From contig NZ_JAPJDO010000017.1 of assembly GCF_026242045.1 (NCBI RefSeq), positions 58,862 through 122,861 on the forward strand: a stretch of 64,000 bases of DNA. Direction: 5' to 3'. Positions 16,289 through 25,105 of the stretch are shown here, in pieces. Within the stretch, counting starts at the first letter, position 1. Each line of letters opens with the position of its first letter. Made by a program: the position numbers and the translations under genes. The DNA is from Mycobacterium pinniadriaticum (lineage in GTDB: Bacteria; Actinomycetota; Actinomycetes; Mycobacteriales; Mycobacteriaceae). The notes below the pieces were generated by a model. That model searched no databases. It was not told the DNA's origin and worked only from the letters and a program-made list of their open reading frames with translations.

Positions 16289-17047
16289 ATGGAGGGTGCC
16301 GACCCGACTCGGCCGGCGATCACGCTCGGACCCGTCGACGTTCCGAAGGCGCCCGACGTCCTGGCCAGGGAATTGCGCGAACGCATCCTCAGTGGAGAAC
16401 TCCCGGAGGGCGCCGCTCTTCCGGCCGAGCGCGAACTGGTCAAGCAGACGCAGATGAGCCGGGCGACGGTGCGCGAGGCGCTGCGAATTCTGGAAGTGCA
16501 GAATCTGGTGCGGGTCAAGGCGGGTCGCGCCGGCGGTGCCTTCGTGCAACGCCCGAGCACGGCATCGATGGCGAACACCGTGAGCATGCTCATCCGCGGC
16601 CGGCAGATCAAGCTGGCGGATCTCATGGAGACCCGTGAGGCGCTCGAGCCGTTCTGCGCCGAACTTGCCGCCGCGAAGCGAACCAACGAGGATCTCGCGA
16701 CGTTGGATCGCGCCAACGACGCGATCGCAGACCCTAGCGCCGACCTGGCGCGCTTTCTGCAGGCCAACCTCGACTGGCACGTCGGTGTCGCGATCGCCAG
16801 CCACAACGAGCTGTTGATCGGTCTCATGACCGGGCTGTCGCAGGCCATTTACGCAGGAACCGAAAATGCATCCTTTGTCGACCAGTCGGTGCGGGAAGTG
16901 ACTGCGCGAGCGCACAAGTCGATCACCCGCGCGATCCGCGAGCGCGACGCGGAAGCTGCAGGCCGCCGGATGCGCCGACATGTCCACAGCTACGCGGCGG
17001 CTGCTCTGGAAGTCGATCAACGGGACTCCATCACCGTCGACGACTGA
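16289..17047 (+). CDS. FadR-subfamily GntR transcriptional regulator
   Basis: A 252-residue repressor/activator. The N-terminal winged helix-turn-helix spans about 22-88 with the GntR signature LPAERELVKQ and MSRATVREALRILEV. The remainder is an all-helical FCD ligand domain (about 110-235) with conserved Asp/His positions, e.g. NLDWHVGVA. FadR-group proteins bind TGGTnnnACCA-like palindromes, which recur at five promoters in this window. The ligand is probably an acyl-CoA or carboxylate of the pathway (inference). ATG 16289 is preferred over GTG 16286 because GAGGAGG lies at better spacing. Its 3' end overlaps the convergent ligase gene by 31 bp. Confidence 0.92.
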   Translation: MEGADPTRPAITLGPVDVPKAPDVLARELRERILSGELPEGAALPAERELVKQTQMSRATVREALRILEVQNLVRVKAGRAGGAFVQRPSTASMANTVSMLIRGRQIKLADLMETREALEPFCAELAAAKRTNEDLATLDRANDAIADPSADLARFLQANLDWHVGVAIASHNELLIGLMTGLSQAIYAGTENASFVDQSVREVTARAHKSITRAIRERDAEAAGRRMRRHVHSYAAAALEVDQRDSITVDD

Positions 17048-18990
17048 CCGACCGCAGCCCGTATCTCGTCGATGGCCTCTGGGTTCTCCGCCCCCGACAG
17101 ATCGCCGGGATCGGTACCCAGCGCCGCCGCGCGGATCGCGCGCCGCAGGATCTTGGCCGACCGCGTCTTGGGCAGGGCCTCGACACACCAGACCTTCGAT
17201 GGCGCGAACGGCTTGCCGAGTTCGTTGCCGACGATGTCTTTCAGCGCGCGGGATACCTGCTCGGTGTCCACGGAGGTGCTGTCCCGGGCGACCCAGAACG
17301 CCCACACTGCTTCACCCTTGACCGGGTCGGGCACCCCGACCGCCGCAGCCTCGCTCACCGCGGGATGCGTCGACAGGGCGGCTTCGACTTCGGCGGGAGC
17401 CAGGCGCTTGCCCGCGACGTTCATGACGTCGTCGGATCGCCCGAGGATGAACCACTGCCCGTCGTCATCGACCATCGCGAAATCACCATGGGTCCACATG
17501 CCGGGGAAGCGCGACCAGTAGGCGTCGAGATAGCGCTGGTCGTCTTTCCAGACTCCCCGCGTCATCGACGGCCACGGCTGGCGGCATACCAGCTCGCCCA
17601 CCTGCCCGCGTACCGAGTGGCCGTCGTCGTCAACGACGTCGACGTCCATGCCCAGTGAGGGGCCACCGAGCGAGCAGCTGCCGATGGGCTCGACCGGATA
17701 GGGCGCGAGGAAGGAGCCACCGACCTCGGTACCGCCGGAGAAGTTGATTACCGGGACGCGGCTGCCGAAAACGTCACGGGCCAGCCAGTCGTAGGAGTCA
17801 GGATCCCACGGCTCGCCGGTCGATCCCAGCACATGGACCGAAGTGAGGTCGCGGGCGTGGATCTGGGCCAAGTCCGACCCCTTGAGCGTCCGGATCAACG
17901 TGGGCGACACTCCGAGCATGGAAACCTTATGTCGCGCAACGAGGTCCCACAGCCGACCGTTGTCGGGAACGTCGGGAGAGCCTTCGTAGAGCAGTAGGGC
18001 AGCGCCATTGGCATGGGTTCCGATGATCGAGAGCGGCCCCATGATCCAGCCCATATCGGTGATCCAGCAGAAGACGCCGTCGCTGGTCATGTCGAAGGAA
18101 TAGGCGACCTCGCTGGCGGTCTTGACGAGGAAGCCGGCATGGGTGTGCACCGCGCCCTTGGGTCGGCCGGTGGTGCCGGACGTGTACCCCAACATCAGCG
18201 GATGCATGGCCGGCACCCGCTCGGTGGCCAGATCGGCCGGTGCGGCGACGAGCTCCGACCAGCGCGTAACAGCAATATCAGAGTCGACTTCCGTTGTCTC
18301 CCTGACATTGTCGATAACCACAAGGTGTTCGACGGCCGGGCATTCCGACAGTGCGGCGGTCAGCTGCGGGAGCATCGCCACCGTCCGGCGGCGCCGGACA
18401 GTCCCGTCGGCGGCGACCACCGCCTTGACGTCCGCATCGGTCAGACGGGATGCGATCGCCGCGGACGCGAAGCCGGAGAACAGCGGGACCAGGACCGCGC
18501 CCAGGGCGGCGACGGCGTACACGGCGACGACGGCCTCCGGGATCATCGGCAGGTAGAGACCGACTGCGTCGCCGCGGCCGATGCCGATCCGTTTGAGGCC
18601 GGCGGCCGCGCGGGCGACCTGCTCGGCAAGCTCACCGAAGGTCAGTGTGCGGGTCGAGGAGTCTTCGGTCTCGTGCCTGACAGCGACGCGGTCCGGACCG
18701 GCGTCCCGCCAACGCCGCAGGCAGGTATCGACGACGTTGAGCTCCGCGCCGACGAACCAGTCCGGATGCTCGATGCCGCGGCGCAGGTCCAGTACCGCGG
18801 TGTGCGGTGTGGCGAACTCGATTCCGAGATCCTCGAGCACCGCGTTCCAGTACCACGAGGGGTCGGCCACCGAACGCCGCCGCAACTCGTCGATGTCACG
18901 CAGGGCGTGTTTGCGGGCCAGCCTGCTGACGTTGGCGTTGTCGATGTATTGCGGTGTGGGGATCCACGTGTAACTGCTCATGGTCGTCAC
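17017..18990 (-). CDS. AMP-forming acyl-CoA synthetase (acetoacetyl-CoA synthetase-like)
   Basis: A 657-residue member of the acetyl/propionyl/acetoacetyl-CoA synthetase group of adenylate-forming enzymes. The P-loop is GYTSGTTGRPKGAVHTH, followed by ITDMGWIMGP, GGTEVGGSF, the THGDFAMVDDDG hinge region, and a C-terminal domain with PKTRSAKILRR carrying the catalytic Lys. The long N-terminal cap fits acetoacetyl-CoA-synthetase-like enzymes. GTG 18990 overlaps the upstream stop (GTGA) and has AGGGA before it. It may salvage a short or branched acid released by the pathway, such as acetoacetate from an HMG-CoA-lyase-type step (inference). Confidence 0.9.
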   Translation of the reverse strand: MTTMSSYTWIPTPQYIDNANVSRLARKHALRDIDELRRRSVADPSWYWNAVLEDLGIEFATPHTAVLDLRRGIEHPDWFVGAELNVVDTCLRRWRDAGPDRVAVRHETEDSSTRTLTFGELAEQVARAAAGLKRIGIGRGDAVGLYLPMIPEAVVAVYAVAALGAVLVPLFSGFASAAIASRLTDADVKAVVAADGTVRRRRTVAMLPQLTAALSECPAVEHLVVIDNVRETTEVDSDIAVTRWSELVAAPADLATERVPAMHPLMLGYTSGTTGRPKGAVHTHAGFLVKTASEVAYSFDMTSDGVFCWITDMGWIMGPLSIIGTHANGAALLLYEGSPDVPDNGRLWDLVARHKVSMLGVSPTLIRTLKGSDLAQIHARDLTSVHVLGSTGEPWDPDSYDWLARDVFGSRVPVINFSGGTEVGGSFLAPYPVEPIGSCSLGGPSLGMDVDVVDDDGHSVRGQVGELVCRQPWPSMTRGVWKDDQRYLDAYWSRFPGMWTHGDFAMVDDDGQWFILGRSDDVMNVAGKRLAPAEVEAALSTHPAVSEAAAVGVPDPVKGEAVWAFWVARDSTSVDTEQVSRALKDIVGNELGKPFAPSKVWCVEALPKTRSAKILRRAIRAAALGTDPGDLSGAENPEAIDEIRAAVGQSSTVMESR

Positions 18991-20177
18991 TCCCTAGGCA
19001 TGCCGAGGATGCGCTCAGCGACGATATTGCGCTGAATGAAGGTCGAGCCGCCGGCGATAGCCGTTCCACGGCCCTGGTTGGCAAGTCGCAGCCAGCGTTC
19101 GGCGGCGGCGTCCTCGGTGGGGGAATCCTTGTCCGCCAGTGAAAATAGGCCGTCCAGCGGCGACAGGGACAGCCCGAAGTCGGCGATGTCCTCCACCAGC
19201 GGACAGAAGAAGAGCTTGCCGATCGAGGTCACCGGTCCTGGTGGTTCACCAGTGGCCGCACCGCTGATCACCCGCTGGCTGATCGAATAGTGCGTCAGCG
19301 CACGGCCGTACAGATCCGCAACACGTTGCCGAATCAACGGGTCGGCTCCCAGTGGGCGGCCGTCGTCGTCGGTCAGCGCGGCGATCTCAGTGATCAGGTC
19401 GTTGACCGCCCCAGTGGTGTTCACCCGGCCTGTCGCGATGGCAACCCGCTCGAAGGCGAGTGTCCCCATGGCGACCCGCCACCCGTCGTCGACGTCGCCA
19501 ACGACGTCGGAGTCGGGGATGAAGACGTCGTCGAGGAATACCTCGTTGAACTCGGCCTCGCCGAGCATGTGCTCCAAGGGTCGGATGCGCACGCCAGGCG
19601 CCGACATGTCGAGCAGAAAATAGGTGATACCACGATGGCGCGGAGCGGCGCCGGTGCGGGCCAGCAGGATGGCGTGGGCGGCCAGTTGCGCGCGACTCGT
19701 CCAGATCTTCTGGCCGTTGATCTTCCAGCCACCGTCTACCTTGACCGCTGAGGTGCGCAGCGAGGCGAGGTCGGAGCCGGACTCCGGTTCGGAGAACAGC
19801 TGGCACCAGATGTGTTCGCCGGTCAGGATCGGCCGCAGATATCGCTGCTGTTGGTCGCTTGTGCCGAAGGCGACGATGGTCGGACCGCCGAAATCCTCCC
19901 CGATGATGTTCAGCCGCTCCGGCGCGCCGGCGCGGTCCATCTCCTCGGTGAAGACCGCCTTGAGCTTGGCGTCGGCCCCGCCGCCACCGAACTCGGCCGG
20001 CCATGACAGTCCGGCGTATCCGGCGTCGAACAGCATCCGCTGCCAGCGTTCCCAGTAGTCGCGCTTGTCCTCCAGTCGGTGCGGTTCGGGTCCGCCGAGC
20101 GTCGGCAGGGTGTCGGTCAGCCAGGCGCGGATTTTTTCGCGGAAGCCGGCTTCGGCTGGGCTGTCTTTGAGTTCCAT
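18987..20177 (-). CDS. Acyl-CoA dehydrogenase (FadE-type, larger subunit)
   Basis: A 396-residue acyl-CoA dehydrogenase like FadE17/26/29 of mycobacteria. Motifs: FSEPESGSDLASLRT, NGQKIWTSRAQ and FNEVFLDDVFIPD. A Glu in TLAFERVAIA sits where isovaleryl/long-chain enzymes keep their catalytic base. The C-terminus reads GGSTFIQRNIVAERILGMPR, typical of this branch. It follows the CoA ligase gene by 10 bp and overlaps the next ligase gene by 4 nt, forming a three-gene activation and first-oxidation unit headed by operator site 4. It could form a heterotetramer with the divergent dehydrogenase at 15136. Confidence 0.9.
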   Translation of the reverse strand: MELKDSPAEAGFREKIRAWLTDTLPTLGGPEPHRLEDKRDYWERWQRMLFDAGYAGLSWPAEFGGGGADAKLKAVFTEEMDRAGAPERLNIIGEDFGGPTIVAFGTSDQQQRYLRPILTGEHIWCQLFSEPESGSDLASLRTSAVKVDGGWKINGQKIWTSRAQLAAHAILLARTGAAPRHRGITYFLLDMSAPGVRIRPLEHMLGEAEFNEVFLDDVFIPDSDVVGDVDDGWRVAMGTLAFERVAIATGRVNTTGAVNDLITEIAALTDDDGRPLGADPLIRQRVADLYGRALTHYSISQRVISGAATGEPPGPVTSIGKLFFCPLVEDIADFGLSLSPLDGLFSLADKDSPTEDAAAERWLRLANQGRGTAIAGGSTFIQRNIVAERILGMPRE

Positions 20178-20187
20178 TGCAGTAGTT

Positions 20188-21858
20188 CTACTTCCCAGCC
20201 TCGATGACCTTGGCTGCCTGTTCGCGCAGCAGATGCTTCTGCACCTTGCCGGTCGCCGTCATAGGAAGACTCTCCACACTGATGACCCGCTCAGGAGTCT
20301 TCTGGATTGCGACACCGTGTCCGGTGAGGAAGGTCCGCAACTCTTCCACGGACGGTTCGGGCTGGCCGTCCCGGGCGACGACGAAGACGGCGACCCGCTC
20401 TCCGAGTCGGTCGTCGGGATAACCCACCACGGCCGCATCACTGAGGGCAGGATGTACCACAAGGTGGTCCTCGAGTTCGCGGGCGCTGATGTTCATCCCG
20501 CCGCGAATGATGATGTCTTTGAGCCGCCCGGTGACTCTGACGAAGCCGTCGGCGTCCATCACGCCGAGGTCACCCGAACGGGAGAATCCCCCGGGGGTGA
20601 ACAGGGCGTGGGTCTCCTCGAGATCGCCCAGATAGCCGATCATGTGCGACGGTCCGCGGTAGGCGATGTCCCCTTCGGAGCCCCGCGGGACCTCTCGGCC
20701 CTGACCGTCCACGATGGCGACCTGATGGCATTCCAATGCGGAGCCGTCGGAATTCAGGGCCCGGGCGGTGCCGTCGGCGACCGTGCAGGTCGTGCTCACC
20801 AGGTTCTCACTGCGCCCGTAGAGGCTCAGCACTCTCAGATTTGGAAGTGTGTCGTGGGCGCGCTGGACGACGGCCCGCGGAATCGGTGCACCCGCACACA
20901 CCCACAGTCGAAGGCTGGACAGATCGTCGCGTTGTGGGTCGAAGGCCTCGAGCAACATCTGGAGGAAGGTGGTCGCGGTGACGGCTTGGGTGCAGCCGAA
21001 CCTGGCGATCTCGACCGCACCCCGCACTGGCTCCCACTCGGCCATCAGGTGAGTGGCGGCGCCGTTGAGTAATGGCAACAGCACACTGGTCACCAAACCG
21101 GTGGTGTGAGTGATGGGCGAGGGGCCGAACTGCACGTCGGATTCGGTGTAGCCGAATGCCGTGGTGAGGCTACGCGCACCCGAGCAGTAGGTGTTGAAGG
21201 TGTGGACGCACCCTTTGGGTCGCGAGGTGGTGCCGGAGGTGTAAACGATGACGAAGGGGTCGTCGGCGCTCGGCTGGGGCGGCAGGTCGGCTCCGGCCGG
21301 CGCATCCTCGGCGCGCACTGCGTCCAATGTGCTGACACCGGAGGAATTTTCGCTGGCCGACTGGAGTGCGGTGGGGTCCGGCCGAACCACCAGGATTTCC
21401 AGTTCGGGGAAGTCGACACGCACATCGCGGTACATGCCGAGGTAGTCGAAGCCTTTGAACATCGACGGAGCGATCACCGCGCGAACCTCGGCATGCCCGA
21501 CGACGTACGCCGCCTCGTCGCGGCGGTAGATCGGCATGATCGGCACGGTGATGATCCCGAGTCGGGACAGGGCGGCCACCACTTCGATGAACTCCACCCA
21601 GTTGGGCAGCTGCACGGCGATCGTGTCACCCGGTAGCCAGCCACGAGCATGGAATCCGGTCGCCAGTCGCAGTGCTGAGGCGTGCAGTTCCTGAAAGGTC
21701 AGCGAGCGCTGGCCGTCGGTGGCGAAGACTTTGTCCGGGTGGGCCTCGGCTTGTCGGGACAGCAAGTCGAACAGGGTCTGGTCGGTCCAAAGCCCTGCGT
21801 CACGGTAGGCGCGAATGTCCTCGGGGGTGTAGCGATCGGTGTGTTTACCGGGCTTCAT
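20188..21858 (-). CDS. AMP-dependent acid-CoA ligase (cyclohexanecarboxylate-CoA ligase-like)
   Basis: A 556-residue adenylate-forming ligase that activates a carboxylic acid to its CoA ester. The P-loop is VYTSGTTSRPKGCVHTF; other motifs are LYGRSEN, RSGDLGVMDADGFVRVTGR, RLKDIIIRGGMNISARELE and the C-terminal TATGKVQKHLLR with the catalytic lysine. Its overall form is close to cyclohexanecarboxylate-CoA ligase (AliA) and related medium-chain ligases. The start at 21858 lies 36 bp from the best operator of the window, so it is probably the entry point of the CoA pathway controlled by the FadR-type regulator. Confidence 0.88.
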   Translation of the reverse strand: MKPGKHTDRYTPEDIRAYRDAGLWTDQTLFDLLSRQAEAHPDKVFATDGQRSLTFQELHASALRLATGFHARGWLPGDTIAVQLPNWVEFIEVVAALSRLGIITVPIMPIYRRDEAAYVVGHAEVRAVIAPSMFKGFDYLGMYRDVRVDFPELEILVVRPDPTALQSASENSSGVSTLDAVRAEDAPAGADLPPQPSADDPFVIVYTSGTTSRPKGCVHTFNTYCSGARSLTTAFGYTESDVQFGPSPITHTTGLVTSVLLPLLNGAATHLMAEWEPVRGAVEIARFGCTQAVTATTFLQMLLEAFDPQRDDLSSLRLWVCAGAPIPRAVVQRAHDTLPNLRVLSLYGRSENLVSTTCTVADGTARALNSDGSALECHQVAIVDGQGREVPRGSEGDIAYRGPSHMIGYLGDLEETHALFTPGGFSRSGDLGVMDADGFVRVTGRLKDIIIRGGMNISARELEDHLVVHPALSDAAVVGYPDDRLGERVAVFVVARDGQPEPSVEELRTFLTGHGVAIQKTPERVISVESLPMTATGKVQKHLLREQAAKVIEAGK

Positions 21859-21893
21859 CGCTGCTCATCCCTTCGCAAATTACTAAAACCTTA

Positions 21894-21910
21894 TTATGGT
21901 CAGACCATAA
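21894..21910. promoter_or_regulatory. GntR/FadR-type operator, site 4 (perfect palindrome)
   Basis: TTATGGTCAGACCATAA is a perfect 17-bp inverted repeat centred on A21902. Its core TGGTCAGACCA is the consensus for the five related sites. It lies 36 bp upstream of the ligase start at 21858, between that gene and the 3' end of a crotonase gene, in an AT-rich patch that also supplies a plausible promoter. It is the strongest single regulatory site seen. Confidence 0.75.
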
Positions 21911-21927
21911 AGACAACACCGTAACAG

Positions 21928-22734
21928 TCAGGCGTTGCGCCAGACCGGCGAGCGCTTCTCCTTGAAGGCGCGCACGCCCTCGGCCAGGTCTTCGGTGGTG
22001 AAGGCCAGGGCCAGCTGGGCCTGTAGATAGTCCAGCGCGGCGTCCAGTGGAAGGTCCCTGGTTGCTGCGAGTGCTTTCTTGCCCAACCCGAGCAGCAGCG
22101 GCGACTTGGATGCGATGGCGGCGACCCACTCCGACACCGCCTCGTCGAACTCCTCGTCGGGCACCACTCGGTTCAGCAGGCCGGCGTCGAGGGCCTCGGC
22201 CGCCGACAGCAGCCGCCCGGTCATCATCAATTCGTTCGCGGCCAGCCGTCCGGTGGCGCGAAAGATGAGGGCCGAGATCATGAACGGGAAAGCGCCGATG
22301 TTGATTTCGGGGCAGCCCAACCTAACTGACTGTTTGGCGATCACCAGGTCGCAGGCCAACGCGATGCCGAGCGCCCCGGCCAGGACGTCGCCATTGGCGG
22401 CGCACACCACGGGCTTGCCGATCGCGGTGAGGGTGCGGAACAGGTCCGGGAACTTGTTCAGCCCACCGTATTTGGTGATGGTCGGGCGGGTGTCGGCGAA
22501 TGCGTCGAGGTTGCCGCCGGAGGAGAAGACCTTCTCATGCGACGACGTCAGCACGATCACCCGAACATTCGGGTCCGCGGCCGCGCGGTGGAGGCCGTCC
22601 ATCAGCTGATCTAGCAGGGTGTCCGACAGCGCGTTGCGTCGCTGCGGGTCGTCGAGGATCAGGTAGGCAGCCAATGGCGCGTCCGGTTCGGTGCCGACGG
22701 GACGCGGGTCGTAGGCGACGAGGGTGTCAGTCAT
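21928..22734 (-). CDS. Enoyl-CoA hydratase/isomerase family protein
   Basis: A 268-residue crotonase. An oxyanion-hole motif SSGGNLDAF is near 71, and AGALGIALACDL near 119. Glu143 in CPEINIGAFPF corresponds to the second hydratase glutamate, while the first is replaced by a non-acidic residue. The GAFPFM variant is seen in mycobacterial EchA proteins of unassigned role. It is translationally coupled (ATGA) to the upstream oxidoreductase gene and ends just before operator site 4. Confidence 0.88.
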   Translation of the reverse strand: MTDTLVAYDPRPVGTEPDAPLAAYLILDDPQRRNALSDTLLDQLMDGLHRAAADPNVRVIVLTSSHEKVFSSGGNLDAFADTRPTITKYGGLNKFPDLFRTLTAIGKPVVCAANGDVLAGALGIALACDLVIAKQSVRLGCPEINIGAFPFMISALIFRATGRLAANELMMTGRLLSAAEALDAGLLNRVVPDEEFDEAVSEWVAAIASKSPLLLGLGKKALAATRDLPLDAALDYLQAQLALAFTTEDLAEGVRAFKEKRSPVWRNA

Positions 22735-23711
22735 TCGTGCTCCAAAACGGTTTTCCCGAATCCTCGAGTGGTCTCGAGGTGTTCGTGTGCCTGTGCGGCC
22801 TGGTCAAGGGGGAAGGTCCGGTCGATGACCGGTGGTGGCACCCGGTGCTCGGTGAGCAGATCCACCAGTCCGGCGAAGTCGCGGACATTGCCCATCGTGG
22901 TGCCCAGTAGGTCGTACTGGCCGAAGTAGAAGCCGCGGACATCCATCGAGGCGGTCTCGGCGGCGTTGGCGCCCAGGACCACTAGCCGGCCGCCGGGCCG
23001 TAGCGCGCGGACCGATTCCGGCCAGCGACCGACCGGGTCGAGCACCAGGTCGAAGCCTCCACCGGACGGTGAGAGCCGGCGCGCCTGTTCCGGCCAGTCC
23101 GGGTCGGTGTGCAGCACGCCCCCGGTGGCACCGAGAGATGTCGCCTGCGTGATCTTGTCCGGCGACGAGGAGGTCACAAAGATCGACGCACCCGCACGCG
23201 GGGCCAATTGCGCTGCCATGGTGGCGATTCCGCCGCCCGCCCCCACCACCAGCATCGACTCCCCGGCCCGCAGCCGACCGCGGCTGAACAGGGCGCGGTA
23301 GGTGGTCAACCCGACCAGCGGCAGGGCGGCGGCCTGAACCCAGTTGAATGCGGCAGGTTTGGGGGCCAGGCATTCCGCCGGAACACTGACGAGTTCGGCG
23401 TAGGTGCCGGGGATGTGGTCGCCGAGGATCTCCCATCGTGGTCCCGGCGCCTTGTCGCGCGCACCCCAGTGCAGCGACGGGATGATCACCACCGGCTCGC
23501 CAGTGTCGCGACGCACCCCGGCGCCGTCGGCGCCGATGACATGGGGCAGGGGGGAGTGGTAGCGCCCCTCGCGGACGAGCACGTCATGCCAGTTGAGCGC
23601 CGAGGCCTTCAGTTCGATGGTCACCCATCCGTGTCTGTCCGACGGGTCGGGGAAGTCGCCGGGCCGTAGGACCGCAGGGCCACCGAATTCTTGAAGGATG
23701 ACTGCGTGCAC
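22731..23711 (-). CDS. Medium-chain (quinone-oxidoreductase-type) dehydrogenase
   Basis: A 326-residue MDR-family oxidoreductase. The catalytic domain has the SALNWHDVLVREG and HVIGADGAG segments, and the Rossmann motif is VVGAGGGIATMA near 155. No structural or catalytic zinc cysteine cluster is visible, which places it with quinone oxidoreductase/enoyl reductase types rather than zinc alcohol dehydrogenases. The start is GTG 23711, 9 bp after the SnoaL-like gene, with a poor ribosome-binding site; an alternative start is not obvious. It may reduce an unsaturated ring ketone or CoA ester. Confidence 0.85.
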   Translation of the reverse strand: MHAVILQEFGGPAVLRPGDFPDPSDRHGWVTIELKASALNWHDVLVREGRYHSPLPHVIGADGAGVRRDTGEPVVIIPSLHWGARDKAPGPRWEILGDHIPGTYAELVSVPAECLAPKPAAFNWVQAAALPLVGLTTYRALFSRGRLRAGESMLVVGAGGGIATMAAQLAPRAGASIFVTSSSPDKITQATSLGATGGVLHTDPDWPEQARRLSPSGGGFDLVLDPVGRWPESVRALRPGGRLVVLGANAAETASMDVRGFYFGQYDLLGTTMGNVRDFAGLVDLLTEHRVPPPVIDRTFPLDQAAQAHEHLETTRGFGKTVLEHE

Positions 23712-23720
23712 GTCGGGTGG

Positions 23721-24155
23721 TCAGACGAGGCCGAGCTGGGCCAACAGGGTCATGACATTCCAGTAGGCGTGCACCGACACCGCCCGGCCGGCGTCGTCGA
23801 CCTGCCAGACGTCCATCCCGGTGACGTCGAACGCCCGGCCGGTGGGCGGCACGCCGGGCGGGAAACCCTCGCCGGTGTGGGTGCCCGTCATCCGCCACTC
23901 CTGGGTGACCCGGTTGTTGGCAGCGTCGACGAGTGGCTCGCCGATCGCGTGGAATGCCATGTCGGGGAAACCGCTCCAGGCGGAGGTGAAGAAGTCAGCT
24001 GCGCCGTCACGGTCGGTGAGGGGCGCCGGCAGCGACGGATCCCGCCAGTCGACACGCTCGGCGATCACGGCCAGTGCGGTGGACAGGTCGCGCTGACTCC
24101 AGGCGGCGAAATAACGGGCCGGGTACGCGGCGAGATCGGTCGAGGGGGCGGTCAT
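23721..24155 (-). CDS. SnoaL-like/NTF2-fold protein
   Basis: A 144-residue protein of the SnoaL/ketosteroid-isomerase-like NTF2 fold. Recognisable features are the N-terminal helix with YFAAWSQRD, the WRDPSL strand near 37, QEWRMTGTHTGEGF near 84, and the C-terminal AYWNVMTLLAQLGL. Family members act as isomerases, cyclases or hydratases on small cyclic ketones, and some have no catalytic role. It is the first gene of a leftward unit with the MDR oxidoreductase and crotonase genes, 98 bp upstream of which ends the IclR gene. Confidence 0.8.
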   Translation of the reverse strand: MTAPSTDLAAYPARYFAAWSQRDLSTALAVIAERVDWRDPSLPAPLTDRDGAADFFTSAWSGFPDMAFHAIGEPLVDAANNRVTQEWRMTGTHTGEGFPPGVPPTGRAFDVTGMDVWQVDDAGRAVSVHAYWNVMTLLAQLGLV

Positions 24156-24252
24156 CGCCGTGACGTTAGTGGCCGCTCAAGGTCGGCTGCGTCCCCCTTA
24201 GGAGGGTAATTCAGTCACCAGCGGGGGCGAACCGATCCCTCCCGCAGTCAGC

Positions 24253-25041
24253 TCAGCTCGGTTCGACCCGGGCGGCGAGGAGCCTCGCGATAGTCAGTGC
24301 CGTCGTGTGGACGGCCGGACCGACCCGCCGGATGTCGACCTTGCCGATCCATCCCGATGCCGAGACCGCCGCGACTGGTGGTCCGTTATCGACGCAAATG
24401 GCGCTGGCAACACACGCTACGCCCGGAGCGGACTCCTCGTGCTCGTAGGCGAGGCCGCTGGAGGCGATCCATTTCAACTGCCGCCGTAACTGACCGGGGG
24501 CCATGATGGTTCGGGGCCCGACGCGCGCGAGGCCCGCCGACATCACCACGTCAACCACATCGCTCGATGATCCGGCAAGCAGTGCCTTGCCGACGCCGGT
24601 CGCGTGCGCGGGCAGACGTCTGCCCACGGCTGAGGGAAACCGGGGGGCATCACGCCCCGGCAGTATCTCGACGTATACGACGTCGGTGCCATCGAGTACC
24701 GCCAGATGAATCGTCTGCCCCGTGGCTTCGCGCAGGTCTGCCATGAAGGGCAGCGCGACCTGCCGCACGGAACGCCGCCGGGATGCGCGCTCTCCCAGCT
24801 CGAACAGGCGTAGCCCGAGCGCTACCTTGCCGCCGTTACGTTCCAGCAGGCCAGCGCCTTCCAACTCGTTGACAAGCCGGGACACCGTCGCCTTGGGCAG
24901 GGCAGTACGGCGCGCCAACTCATTGATTCCGAGACGGTCCTCGTGCGGCTCGAAGGCATTCAGTAGCGCCGATATCCGGCGCACCACGGACGTCGAGGTC
25001 GCCTCGTCCGATGGCGGAGTGTTCCGTTCTTCGGAACGCAT
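24253..25041 (-). CDS. IclR-family transcriptional regulator
   Basis: A 262-residue regulator. The N-terminal winged helix-turn-helix (about 20-85) reads INELARRTALPKATVSRLVNELEGAGLLER, and the C-terminal ligand-binding domain (about 95-260) includes HATGVGKALLAG, typical of IclR proteins. The start at 25041 is chosen because the upstream frame lacks coding character. It is divergent from the acetaldehyde dehydrogenase/aldolase pair across only 64 bp. It probably controls that pair, and perhaps the meta-cleavage operon, in response to an aromatic acid or pathway intermediate. Confidence 0.92.
   Translation of the reverse strand: MRSEERNTPPSDEATSTSVVRRISALLNAFEPHEDRLGINELARRTALPKATVSRLVNELEGAGLLERNGGKVALGLRLFELGERASRRRSVRQVALPFMADLREATGQTIHLAVLDGTDVVYVEILPGRDAPRFPSAVGRRLPAHATGVGKALLAGSSSDVVDVVMSAGLARVGPRTIMAPGQLRRQLKWIASSGLAYEHEESAPGVACVASAICVDNGPPVAAVSASGWIGKVDIRRVGPAVHTTALTIARLLAARVEPS
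25021..25037. promoter_or_regulatory. Inverted repeat at IclR start, possible operator
   Basis: GTTCCGTTCTTCGGAAC is a 6-5-6 inverted repeat covering codons 2-7 of the IclR gene. IclR regulators commonly bind short palindromes overlapping their own start region. The following 64-bp gap to the divergent acetaldehyde dehydrogenase start also contains a smaller GGAC-GTCC repeat (25061-25075). Either could be the autoregulatory site; no footprint is available. Confidence 0.35.
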
Positions 25042-25105
25042 GCGTTGAGTATGCGCGCGTGGACAGCAACAGTCCAAGTGACCATTTTTACTGCGGGAGC
25101 GGCGT

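Noticed and set aside
25021..25075. MIRU-like element at the IclR start
   Set aside because: About 20 bp resemble the element at 8844 (CGTTCCGAnGAACG), but the rest differs; treated as an inverted repeat only.
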